Origin: Sarcina sp. DSM 11001
GTDB lineage: Bacteria; Bacillota; Clostridia; Lachnospirales; Lachnospiraceae
Reading direction: 5' to 3'
Assembly: GCF_900101015.1 (NCBI RefSeq)
Contig: NZ_FNFZ01000008.1
Span: 89,698 to 153,697 of the forward strand
Length of the DNA stretch: 64,000 nt
Part shown: positions 36,279 to 44,108 of the stretch, in pieces
Layout of the letters: each line of letters starts with the position of its first letter
Numbering within the stretch: the first letter of the stretch is position 1
The notes under the pieces: generated by a model
Told to the model about the DNA's origin: nothing
The model's database searches: none
What the model saw: only the letters and a program-made list of their open reading frames with translations
Translations under genes and position numbers: made by a program

Positions 36279-36992
36279 CCTGATGATTCCCAGATTGCTG
36301 AAGGGCCATACGCAGAAGACGAGTTCTCCTACGATCTGATCCTCCGCAACACAGCCGACTGAAGAGCTTCTCGAATCAATTGAGACGCTTCGATGGTCTC
36401 CCAGCACAAAAATACGGTTTTCCGGAACCTGGTAGGGCAGTTCTATGTTGCACTCTCCCAGTGCTTTTTCATAAACATAAGGTTCATCCAGGAGCTCACC
36501 GTTGACATACACATTGCCGTCCTCATCGATGTCCACCCAGTCGCCGGCATTGGCAATATATCTCTTGACCAGAATACGGTTGTTGTAATAGAAGGCGACA
36601 ATGTCACCCTGTTTCAGATTTCTGACCTTGCGCGAGATCACGATGTCGCCGTCTGTAAGGGTGGGGGTCATGGAGGCGCCGTAAATCTGCAGTACCGGCA
36701 TCCAGAGCGTCGCGACAAGGATAGCTGCCGCTGCGACTGTGACCAGCGTAAACACCGTGCTCCTGAGGACACGCCTGTAACGCGATTTATAGCGCTCACG
36801 CTGCAGTTCTCCCTCGAGATCCTTGAGCGGCGGACGTTTGACAGGCGTTTTTGCGGATGAACCGCTTTTCTTCCTTCTTCCCGCCCTGTCTCCGGCTTTC
36901 ACAGTCTCTGCGCTCTTTTCCATATTCTGCTGTATGGTCCCGTCATTTTGAAGCTCAGCTCCTGCGGTCTCTCTGTTCTCAGTTCCGCTCAT
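36276..36992 (-). CDS. lepB: Signal peptidase I
   Basis: Type I signal peptidase cleaves Sec and Tat signal peptides on the outer face of the membrane. The 238-residue protein has a charged N-terminus of about 75 residues and one span near 80-102. Box B is GASMTPTL with the catalytic Ser, box D is ILVKRYIANAGD with the catalytic Lys, and box E is VLGDHRSVSIDSR (GDNxxxSxDSR in most; here His for Asn). A small coiled-coil gene lies 12 bp upstream in the same direction, suggesting an operon. The stop codon lies in a 42-bp tandem repeat. Confidence 0.95.
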   Translation of the reverse strand: MSGTENRETAGAELQNDGTIQQNMEKSAETVKAGDRAGRRKKSGSSAKTPVKRPPLKDLEGELQRERYKSRYRRVLRSTVFTLVTVAAAAILVATLWMPVLQIYGASMTPTLTDGDIVISRKVRNLKQGDIVAFYYNNRILVKRYIANAGDWVDIDEDGNVYVNGELLDEPYVYEKALGECNIELPYQVPENRIFVLGDHRSVSIDSRSSSVGCVAEDQIVGELVFCVWPFSNLGIIR

Positions 36993-37004
36993 TCTTTTCC
37001 CTCA

Positions 37005-37301
37005 TCATTTTCCGTTCACGATCGACTCCAGACGCGCGATCACTGCCTCAAAAGAAGCTACGCGGTCAAGGTCATCGTGGCATTTCTGCAGTTCTTCCGA
37101 AAGGCGCTCGTTCTCTGCCCGAAGGCGGTCCGCCTCTTTTGTCTCATCGATCAGAAGCTCAAGGAGCTCCGTTCTTGTCAGTTTCCTGATATCCTCTTCA
37201 GAGTTGCGTCCGCTGCTCGACTTGCCCTTTGAGGATTTTTTTGCGCTTCCAAAGAGTTTGCCAAAGGATGCCTGCTTATTACTGTTTTTTTCCGTGCTCA
37301 T
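37005..37301 (-). CDS. Small coiled-coil protein upstream of signal peptidase
   Basis: The 98-residue protein has a Ser/Lys-rich, probably disordered N-terminus (1-35). A helical segment (about 38-95) with LRAENERLSEELQKC heptads predicts a coiled coil. I recognise no named family. It ends 12 bp before the signal peptidase start, so the two are probably cotranscribed, and its product may be a cytosolic partner. A GGACGCG-type upstream region gives only a weak ribosome binding site. Confidence 0.7.
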   Translation of the reverse strand: MSTEKNSNKQASFGKLFGSAKKSSKGKSSSGRNSEEDIRKLTRTELLELLIDETKEADRLRAENERLSEELQKCHDDLDRVASFEAVIARLESIVNGK

Positions 37302-37514
37302 TCACGCGTCCTTTCTGATCCGTCCTCAAAATGCCGGACCCCGCCCTTTTATCCACTTATCAGAAGTATAAAACAAGGCGTGTCTAAAAAACCGTCAAAG
37401 CAAGGTGCTAATTCGCTTTCTTCAGCGGTACTCTTTAGTATACCATTACATTTTACCGGTGTACAGCCTGAAAAAACGCATCTACCTCCACAGGTCCCAC
37501 AGACAACATTCCCT

Positions 37515-37634
37515 GGCAGAAACTGCATCGGCAGGAACTCCATCAGCAGAAGCTCCATCGGCAGGAACTCCATCGGCAGAAGCTCCATCAGCAGAAGCTC
37601 CATCAGCAGAAGCTCCATCAGCAGAAGCTCAATT
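37515..37634. repeat. 15-bp tandem repeat in the nadE downstream spacer
   Basis: Eight units of AGCAGAAGCTCCATC / GGCAGGAACTCCATC occur in a 420-bp spacer. A minus-strand frame through it gives only MELLL repeats and is not a credible gene. Confidence 0.9.
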
Positions 37635-37725
37635 TGGAAAGAGCTCCATTTGGAAATAACTCCATCTGCAGGACCGCTGTCATTTCCCGTTTTTTGTCGA
37701 AAAGTAAAAGGCTCTCTGATACGGC

Positions 37726-38505
37726 CTATGACCTGTCTGCCTCTTCGAGCTCAAATTTGGGCATCAGTCTCAGTTTATGGAGATTGAGCACGTGCAGCCT
37801 GTCGATGCGGGCTTTTTTATCCGGATCAGGGCAGTCTCCCGTGAGTACATAGTGGTCCAGCATGCTGTAGGTAAACCCGAGCTTGTCCTCATCGCTCATT
37901 CCGCTCAGACCGTCAGAAGGAGTCTTGCGGACCAGCTGCTCAGGCAGGCCCAGTGTATCACCGACCTGGAGCACTTCATGCACCAGCAGCTCGGAGAGCG
38001 GGCTGAAATCACCGGCGGCATCCCCGTATTTCGTGGAATAGCCGACATAATCCTCAGACGCGTTGCAGGTGTTGACCACACGGCCGCCATTGGGCAGGTT
38101 CTGAGCGACGGCATAGAGCGTCGCCATGCGGATCCTGGGCGGCAGATTGATCTTGGCCTCCCTCGCCATCTCTTCTCTTCCGCAGATCTGCTGGAGCTTC
38201 GCGTTTTCCTCCAGCGTCTTCTCCAGGGCGTCTGCAGCTGCACCGATATTGATCTCCACATATGGTATGCCGAGTGTGTCCACCAGCAGCTGGCTGTCGG
38301 AAATGTCCGGCTGTACGCCGCGCGGCATCAGGACACCGACGACCCTGTCCTTCCCGAGCGCCTCCGCGCAAAGCGCCGCCGCCACGCTCGAGTCCTTACC
38401 TCCTGAAATACCGATCACGGCACTGCAGGACGGCCCGTTTGCTGCGAAATAATCACGAATCCACTGCACAATTTTTTCTTTTGTCTTTTCAGGGTTTTTG
38501 AGCAT
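37726..38505 (-). CDS. nadE: NH3-dependent NAD+ synthetase
   Basis: NadE amidates deamido-NAD+ with ammonia, the last step of NAD synthesis. The 259-residue protein has the PP-loop ATP motif GISGGKDSSV near residue 31, NASEDYVGYSTKYGD near residue 160, and the KTPSDGLSGMSDEDKLGF block near 200. No glutaminase domain is present, hence ammonia dependence. The start at 38505 is chosen because AGGAGG lies 6 nt upstream. It is monocistronic. Confidence 0.95.
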   Translation of the reverse strand: MLKNPEKTKEKIVQWIRDYFAANGPSCSAVIGISGGKDSSVAAALCAEALGKDRVVGVLMPRGVQPDISDSQLLVDTLGIPYVEINIGAAADALEKTLEENAKLQQICGREEMAREAKINLPPRIRMATLYAVAQNLPNGGRVVNTCNASEDYVGYSTKYGDAAGDFSPLSELLVHEVLQVGDTLGLPEQLVRKTPSDGLSGMSDEDKLGFTYSMLDHYVLTGDCPDPDKKARIDRLHVLNLHKLRLMPKFELEEADRS

Positions 38506-38632
38506 ATCTAACCTCCTGCGTTTTGGCTGGATCATTGATGTAATCAGTATAACACTATTTGCATTTTCTTTGGTAGTGTGAAACCTGCATTTTTATATCC
38601 CATTTTTGTATCCCATTTTTATATCGAGCATA

Positions 38633-38673
38633 TTGACAGCCCCGCCCAACTGTACTAGTATTCTTAATACAGT
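38633..38673 (+). promoter_or_regulatory. Promoter and candidate GntR operator of the ABC cassette
   Basis: TTGACA (38633-38638) and TAGTAT (38656-38661) have a 17-bp spacer. The palindrome ACTGTA-N13-TACAGT (38649-38673) covers the -10 box and is a plausible site for the GntR/YtrA-type regulator encoded about 265 bp downstream. Confidence 0.65.
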
Positions 38674-38687
38674 TAATACAGCATGAT

Positions 38688-38878
38688 GAAAACAGCGAGT
38701 CAAGCGGCCGCAAATGCCGAGCCCGCTCGAGCATTATCGGACATTTGACGAGCGTCCAAACATGAGCACAGAGCAACGCAAGGCCGCCAAGGCGGCCGCA
38801 GCGGGGTGAGGTGCGAATGTTTGGACCGATGTGGGAGCGCGGGACGCGCGAAGCAGCGCGTAGTTTTCATCATACATG
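38688..38878. repeat. Nested palindromic element in the GntR leader
   Basis: About 190 bp are bounded by TGATGAAAAC and GTTTTCATCA. Inside is a second inverted pair (GTCCAAACAT/ATGTTTGGAC) around a GGCCGCC/GGCGGCC core. Related sequence occurs at 17890-17930 and near 10778. It lies between the promoter and the GntR gene and would be transcribed. Confidence 0.55.
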
Positions 38879-38938
38879 TTTGCGGGCACTTGCCCATGGC
38901 ACTGAAGTGTGGAAATATTCCCTGGAAGGAGGTCCGGT

Positions 38939-39304
38939 TTGAATTTCATCAATTATCAGGACAGCCGGCCGATCTATGAGCAGATCGTTGAACGCTACAA
39001 AATGCTGATTCTGAAGGAGGTCCTGTCTCCCGACGAACAGATGCCGTCTGTCCGCAAGCTCGCGATGGAGCTTTCGACCAACCCCAACACCGTTCAGCGG
39101 GCTTATATGGAACTGGAGCGGCAGGGTTTTCTGTATTCCGTGCGGGGCCGGGGAAGTTTCGTCAGCAGCAGCGCCGGTGTGCTTCAGGATAAAAAGCGCG
39201 AAGAGCTGAGGGACGAGCTCTGCGCTCTGCTGAAGGAGGCCCGGGAGGTCGGCATAGATCCGGAAGGGCTTCTGCGGGAGGCCGGCTGGCCTTTTCCGGA
39301 ATGA
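38939..39304 (+). CDS. GntR-family regulator, YtrA type
   Basis: The 121-residue protein is a short GntR regulator: a winged helix with RPIYEQIVERYK, MPSVRKLAMEL and NPNTVQRAYMELE blocks, then only a short dimerisation tail. YtrA-type regulators repress adjacent ABC transporter operons, often linked to cell-wall antibiotics. Translation probably starts at TTG (38939) because GGAAGGAGG lies upstream with 6-nt spacing. It is the first gene of a three-gene cassette. Confidence 0.92.
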   Translation: MNFINYQDSRPIYEQIVERYKMLILKEVLSPDEQMPSVRKLAMELSTNPNTVQRAYMELERQGFLYSVRGRGSFVSSSAGVLQDKKREELRDELCALLKEAREVGIDPEGLLREAGWPFPE

Positions 39305-39346
39305 AGTATTTTCAGGAAACTTATATGAAACAGGAGAATATGTGCA

Positions 39347-40252
39347 ATGATTCAGATAAAAAATGTCAAAAAAAGATTCGGGGCGGTCACTGCGGTAAAC
39401 GACGTATCCCTGGATATTGAAGACCGGCAGGTATTCGGGCTGGTCGGGACCAACGGCGCGGGCAAGAGCACGCTCCTGCGGCTGATAAGCGGGATCCTTC
39501 GTCAGGATGCCGGGAAGATCGAGGTATCCGGGCAGCCGGTCTACGACCATCCGGACGTGAAGGAACAGATTTTCTTTATCCCGGATGATCCCTATTTTTT
39601 CAGGAATGGAAACGCCCGCGACATGAGCAGATATTATCAGACTGTCTATCCCGCGTTTGACGCGGTGAGGTTCGACAGGCTGCTGGGGGATTTCAGTCTG
39701 GATCCAAAACGGAGGATCCAGCATTATTCCAGAGGCATGAAAAAACAGCTCGCTGTCCTGTGCGGGCTGTGCTCCAATGCGCAGTATCTGTTGTGCGACG
39801 AAACCTTCGACGGTCTGGATCCGGTGATGCGCCAGGCTGTCAAGAGTATTTTTGCCAATGATATGTCCGAGCGGGGCCTGACGCCGGTCATCGCCTCCCA
39901 CAACCTGCGTGAGCTGGAGGACATCTGCGACCATGTCGGTCTGCTGCACAGCGGAGGGCTTCTTCTGTCCCGGGATCTTGCTTCCATGAAGCTTGGTCTG
40001 TCCAAGGTGCAGTGCGTCTTTTCTGACGAGGCAGACACTGAAAAAGTGCTCGGCGGCCTGGAAGTCCTCGATCACTCCACCCGCGGCAAGCTCCACATGA
40101 TCACAGTACGCGCTCCCCGGGAAGAGATGGAAGCGCGTTTTGAAAGTATCGACACGGTCTTTTTTGAGATCCTTCCTCTCACCCTGGAAGAAATCTTCAT
40201 AAGTGAAACGGAGGTAGTCGGTTATGACATCAAGAACTTCATCCTCAATTGA
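39347..40252 (+). CDS. ABC transporter ATP-binding protein (YtrB-like)
   Basis: The 301-residue ATPase has Walker A GTNGAGKST (34-42), the signature YSRGMKKQLAV (LSGGQ variant typical of YtrB-like proteins), Walker B YLLCDETFDGLD, and the switch His in ASHNL. A C-terminal ~80 residues form an accessory domain. It energises the membrane partner encoded next. Its 3' end overlaps the permease start by 29 bp, implying coupling. Confidence 0.95.
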   Translation: MIQIKNVKKRFGAVTAVNDVSLDIEDRQVFGLVGTNGAGKSTLLRLISGILRQDAGKIEVSGQPVYDHPDVKEQIFFIPDDPYFFRNGNARDMSRYYQTVYPAFDAVRFDRLLGDFSLDPKRRIQHYSRGMKKQLAVLCGLCSNAQYLLCDETFDGLDPVMRQAVKSIFANDMSERGLTPVIASHNLRELEDICDHVGLLHSGGLLLSRDLASMKLGLSKVQCVFSDEADTEKVLGGLEVLDHSTRGKLHMITVRAPREEMEARFESIDTVFFEILPLTLEEIFISETEVVGYDIKNFILN

Positions 40253-42335
40253 CAATAGAAGCACTGCCGGCTTCATCAGACGGCAGCGGGAGCTGTTCCG
40301 GCGCAGGCTCTGGCCGGCAGCGCTGACCTTCGTATCCTATCTGCTCTATCATGTGGCCGGAACGGCGACCGTTCTTTCAAACATTCTTCAGGACCTGGAA
40401 GCTTCTGCGGGAGGCCGGGGCTTCACAGCCGCAGAGCGTCTCTCCGCGCTCGGGGAAGGAATCTCGGGAGTGATGGGTTATAATTCCATATTCAGCTGGA
40501 TGCTGGTGCCATTCCTGGCCGCAGTCCTTGCGATCGAAGGATTTGCCTGGATGGACAACCGGCGGGAGGTGGATTTTTACGAGAGCCAGCCGGTTTCCCG
40601 GGCGAAACGCTTTTGGGACATCTGCGTCTCCAGCTTCCTGTATTTTCTGTTTTCTTATTTGATCACGCTGGAGATCGGTCTGGTCATCGCCGGAGCGATG
40701 GGAGGACTCACGCGCGGGATCGTTATCGAAGCCGCGGTGCAGACCCTGCGGGTCATCGCCCTGTTTGTATGTGTGTACGGCCTGGGCGTCCTTTCCGCCA
40801 TGCTGACTGGAAACATCATCGTGGCCGGGCTGGCTTTCCTCGTCCTTATGTTTTATGAATTGGAGCTCAAAATGATCCTGGCCGGATACTGCAGCGAATT
40901 TCTGGCGACCTATGACGGCAATAAGCCCGGTATTCTGGTCGAGAATATCTTTACCCCTCTGTACCACTATTCCGTGGGCTCGACTGCGGAGTGCATTGGC
41001 CGTCTCCTGGCACTGGCTGCCCTGTATTTTCTGCTCGCATTCCTCTGCTACAGGCTGCGCCGAAACGAATGCGCCGGCACTGCTGTTGTCTTCGGCCCTG
41101 TCAGGTCAGTGGTCCGCGTCGCGACCGCGGTCATGGCCGGCCTCTTTATCGGTCTGCTCCTTGCCTCGATCCAGAACAGCACTCCCCTGGCTGTTCTGTG
41201 GATGGTCCTGTTTACCCTGCTGACAGCCTGCATCATGCAGATCATCTATGACTATGATTTCCGGGCCCTTTTCCGGCATCCACTGGAAATCGCCCTGTCC
41301 CTGGTCATTACCCTTGCTGTCTTCCTGGGCTTCCTCTTCGATATCGCAGGATACGACCGCTATCTTCCGGATCCCGATAAGGTTGAGGATGCAGCACTGA
41401 TCTGCCGCAATAACGACAGTCCCCTGTACGATGAGAAAGGCCACTATCTGGATCCCGTGACCTTTGGAAATCGTTTCATGCACCTGAAAAATGTTGAGGA
41501 TGTGATCACCATCGCAGAACTGGGGCAGGAATACACACGCAGGCGCTCTGAACACAATCCGTTTTACCGCGCTTCTTCAGGGGATGAAACCGCTTCTTCG
41601 GGAGATGGAAGCACAGATACCACAGGCACCTCATCTGTTCAGACCATCGATATGGGTTCCTATGAGATCCTCTCAGAGAATAAACCGAACCAGGACTTCT
41701 TGTTTACAGCCGTATACAGGATGAAAAACGGGAAAACCATCTCCCGCCAGTTCTCGGTCCCCTCCTCCGCCGATCCGGCCATGATGGATGCCGTCACAGG
41801 CACGCAGGCTTTCAGAGAAGGCACCTTCAGCATCTGCCATGATGATATCGCCAGGAGCAATGCCGAATTTCTGACCCTGGATTATACGAACGGAGAAGAG
41901 TCTCCCGGAACTCTCCGCTTAAACAAAGAAACCTATGAAGCTTTTCGGAAAGCTTATCTGCTCGACCTTGAGCAGTTCTCCTACTCTTTTGCCCGCAGCG
42001 AACGCCCTGTCGGACGGATCTGCATCAGGATCCAGACGTGCAGGACCGGTCCCGCTTCAGGAATGCCGACACCCGAAACCCGGATCGGGAGTCAGGCAGA
42101 CAGGGCCGGTCTGCAGGATCCTGAACTGGAAAACTATGAAATGAACTGTGAAGTATATTCTTCCTTCAGCCATACCATTGCTTTCCTGAAAGACAATGCT
42201 GTCTGGGTGGATTCCCTCGATCATGACACTCTGCCCGACTACAGCGACCCGAACATCTCCAGAGAGGACCGGGACCGCCTCGACACCATGGACTGGTCCG
42301 TTTTTAACGGCCTCTTCAGCCCCGAGGAGTATTGA
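40224..42335 (+). CDS. ABC transporter membrane protein with DUF6449-like C-terminal region
   Basis: The 703-residue protein has an N-terminal membrane part (about residues 20-385) with roughly ten spans. A large, probably extracytoplasmic C-terminal region (about 390-703) follows, with Ser/Thr/Gly-rich linkers. The layout resembles clostridial permeases encoded after GntR/YtrB-like genes, some annotated DUF6449. The substrate is unknown; a role in peptide-antibiotic or cell-envelope stress is inferred from YtrA context. The gene's last codons and stop are the first unit of a 34-bp tandem repeat. Confidence 0.8.
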   Translation: MTSRTSSSIDNRSTAGFIRRQRELFRRRLWPAALTFVSYLLYHVAGTATVLSNILQDLEASAGGRGFTAAERLSALGEGISGVMGYNSIFSWMLVPFLAAVLAIEGFAWMDNRREVDFYESQPVSRAKRFWDICVSSFLYFLFSYLITLEIGLVIAGAMGGLTRGIVIEAAVQTLRVIALFVCVYGLGVLSAMLTGNIIVAGLAFLVLMFYELELKMILAGYCSEFLATYDGNKPGILVENIFTPLYHYSVGSTAECIGRLLALAALYFLLAFLCYRLRRNECAGTAVVFGPVRSVVRVATAVMAGLFIGLLLASIQNSTPLAVLWMVLFTLLTACIMQIIYDYDFRALFRHPLEIALSLVITLAVFLGFLFDIAGYDRYLPDPDKVEDAALICRNNDSPLYDEKGHYLDPVTFGNRFMHLKNVEDVITIAELGQEYTRRRSEHNPFYRASSGDETASSGDGSTDTTGTSSVQTIDMGSYEILSENKPNQDFLFTAVYRMKNGKTISRQFSVPSSADPAMMDAVTGTQAFREGTFSICHDDIARSNAEFLTLDYTNGEESPGTLRLNKETYEAFRKAYLLDLEQFSYSFARSERPVGRICIRIQTCRTGPASGMPTPETRIGSQADRAGLQDPELENYEMNCEVYSSFSHTIAFLKDNAVWVDSLDHDTLPDYSDPNISREDRDRLDTMDWSVFNGLFSPEEY

Positions 42336-42440
42336 TTTTCAACAGTCTCTTCAGTCCCGAGGAGTATTGATTTTAACAGCCTCTTCGGTCCCGAGGAGTA
42401 TTGATTTTCAACAGCCTCTTCAGTCCCGAGGAGTATTGAT
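42306..42440. repeat. 34/35-bp tandem repeat of the permease gene 3' end
   Basis: Four units of 34-35 bp start AACGGCCTCTTCAGCCCCGA. The first encodes the last residues NGLFSPEEY and the TGA stop. The following three repeat the same end, stop included, outside the frame. The last runs almost to the end of the convergent channel gene. Confidence 0.92.
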
Positions 42441-42444
42441 CACC

Positions 42445-43635
42445 TCAAAACTCAAGTTTGCCTATTTTTCCCTTCGAAAGAAGGAACACACGGTCACCCT
42501 CCTGAAGGGTGAGATCAGGGCGGGGCTTCACGGAAGCTCCGCCCCGTTTTATCAGGATAACGAAGGATTGACGGGAAATGTCCAGATCGTTCAGGGTGCT
42601 TCCTGCCCATGGATGATTTTTGCGAAGGGTGATTTCCCTGATGTTTAATGGAACTTCGCTTCCTGCCGGTTCTGCCCCGATGGTCACGATATCCCCCGGT
42701 GTGAGAACGACATCACCTGACGGGACAATGATCTCTGTCCCCCTTTGAATGGCGGAGATGATGCATCCCTGCGGGAGCCCGAGACTCTCGATGGAACGGC
42801 CGATCCAGCGGTCCTGCCTTGACAGAGAGAACCGGATAAAGCGCAGATCCTGTTCAATCCCATAATCCCCGATTCGTTTAAACTGAGAATACTGTTCAAC
42901 AAAACCGGCAGAAATAATACCGGTCGGAATCGCTACCATACCAACTCCAAGGAAGGTGATGGCAATGCTGAACACTTTTCCCAGGGTGGTCACCGGATAT
43001 ATATCACCATAACCTACAGTGAACAGTGTAGCCGCGGACCACCAGATTCCGGAAAAAGCATTCCTGAAAACATCCGGCTGCGCCTCATGCTCCAGGCTGT
43101 ACATACACAGGCTGGAAGCCAGCATCAGGGTAAGGATAATGAAAACCGAGGACAAGAGCTGCTGTTTCTTGCTGACAATGACTTCTGTGATCACATTGAG
43201 AGAATCATAGTAGGCATTGATCCTGAAAAGTCGGAAGATCCTGACTACGCGGAACATTCTGAAAACAGCCAGCCCTGCCGGAAAAAAGACAGGCAGATAA
43301 TACGGCAGGAAGGAAAGAAGATCTATGATCCCTGCTGCTGAAAAAACATACCTGATCAGGGAATCCCTCTCATTTGAATCAGGGTACAAATAGTTTGCAG
43401 TGATGAGTCTGAGAACGTAATCAATTCCGAAAAAAAGAACGGTTGCTGACTCCAGTAAAAGAAGAAGACCTCCATAACACTTACTGATATGTTCAAAAGT
43501 CAGCAGAATACTCGCCGCAAGATTCAGAAGCAGCGCACCGGTACTGATGATATCGTAAGCCTGATTCACCGGTTCGTCGATCACGCCGACAGAAACCATC
43601 CTGAACAGCTTTTCCCTTGTAGTATTTTTAGTCAT
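42445..43635 (-). CDS. Kv-type potassium channel with C-terminal RCK_C (TrkA-C) domains
   Basis: The 396-residue protein has six spans with an S4-like Arg series (FRMFRVVRIFRLFRI near residue 125) and the selectivity filter TVGYGD near residue 203. A cytoplasmic tail (about 255-396) has two TrkA-C-like lobes (SIESLGLPQGCIISAI and NDLDISRQSFVILI). It is a voltage-gated type K+ channel, with ligand control possible through TrkA-C. It ends next to the convergent permease gene's repeats and starts upstream of two palindromes. Confidence 0.9.
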   Translation of the reverse strand: MTKNTTREKLFRMVSVGVIDEPVNQAYDIISTGALLLNLAASILLTFEHISKCYGGLLLLLESATVLFFGIDYVLRLITANYLYPDSNERDSLIRYVFSAAGIIDLLSFLPYYLPVFFPAGLAVFRMFRVVRIFRLFRINAYYDSLNVITEVIVSKKQQLLSSVFIILTLMLASSLCMYSLEHEAQPDVFRNAFSGIWWSAATLFTVGYGDIYPVTTLGKVFSIAITFLGVGMVAIPTGIISAGFVEQYSQFKRIGDYGIEQDLRFIRFSLSRQDRWIGRSIESLGLPQGCIISAIQRGTEIIVPSGDVVLTPGDIVTIGAEPAGSEVPLNIREITLRKNHPWAGSTLNDLDISRQSFVILIKRGGASVKPRPDLTLQEGDRVFLLSKGKIGKLEF

Positions 43636-43663
43636 GCCGGAATATATCCCTCCCGAGATCTTT

Positions 43664-43685
43664 CAAGACTCGCTCGCGAGTCTTG
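43664..43685. repeat. Palindrome upstream of the potassium channel gene
   Basis: CAAGACTCG/CGAGTCTTG with a 4-nt loop. The half-site TTCAAGACTCGCT also occurs near 31538. Confidence 0.5.
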
Positions 43686-43699
43686 CGCGCAGAATGCGG

Positions 43700-43733
43700 G
43701 TTGACATGTCTTGTTTTTCAAAGACATGTCAAC
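43700..43733. repeat. 13-bp perfect inverted repeat near the element border
   Basis: GTTGACATGTCTT and AAGACATGTCAAC flank an 8-nt loop. No U-run follows on either strand. It is outside the integrated element. Confidence 0.6.
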
Positions 43734-43784
43734 AAAATCATGTCAGAACTATTATACACAAATAAGCATGCAATATACAAAAAA

Positions 43785-43809
43785 CCGTATGAGCAAACTG
43801 CTCATACGG
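43785..43809 (-). terminator. Original terminator of the rRNA/tRNA operon, displaced by the element
   Basis: CCGTATGAGCA/TGCTCATACGG with a 3-nt loop is followed on the minus strand by TTTTTTG. It lies 10 bp outside the left attachment repeat. In an empty site it would follow tRNA-Cys directly. Confidence 0.85.
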
Positions 43810-43818
43810 CTATGTTCA

Positions 43819-43839
43819 GAGGTGCCAACCAGATTTGAA
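43819..43839 (+). other. Left attachment site (attL)
   Basis: This 21-bp copy of the tRNA-Cys 3' end begins GAGGTGCCAACC and is identical to 63260-63280. It is the part of the tRNA gene left behind by integration. Confidence 0.92.
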
Positions 43840-43985
43840 GACTCCAGAATTTTCGAAATTACAGTAAGAATAGGAGGTTTTGCGGCACTGGACATTTGTC
43901 ACGCAAATACTCACGCAAATTTACTGAATTTTCAGAAAACTACCTACAATTTGATTACTTCCGGTCAAATTGATCGGGAGGCCCA

Positions 43986-44108
43986 ATGAAACAAAAAAGA
44001 ATCAGCACACATCACGTCTATGACGGCATTGTAGCCGTTCAAATCCAAAACTGCAAGCCCTGCAGAAAAAAATCGGAGGCTTCCGGAAAGGAGGCCGCTC
44101 ATGCGTAA
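43986..44108 (+). CDS. Small leader protein overlapping repA
   Basis: A 40-codon frame starts at an ATG preceded by GGGAGG and ends 8 bp inside the repA coding region. This suggests translational coupling. The product is basic with an NCKPCRK motif. I recognise no family; small frames at this position occur upstream of initiator genes in related elements, but this one is supported only by its ribosome binding site and overlap. Confidence 0.5.
   Translation: MKQKRISTHHVYDGIVAVQIQNCKPCRKKSEASGKEAAHA

Noticed and set aside
37349..37618. Minus-strand frame coding MELLL repeats
   Set aside because: It is generated by the 15-bp tandem repeat; no ribosome binding site or family.
37515..37634. Possible CRISPR array
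   Set aside because: The units are contiguous 15-mers with no spacers.
38870..40276. Minus-strand 468-codon frame
   Set aside because: It is antisense to the GntR and ABC ATPase genes, both of which have full motifs.
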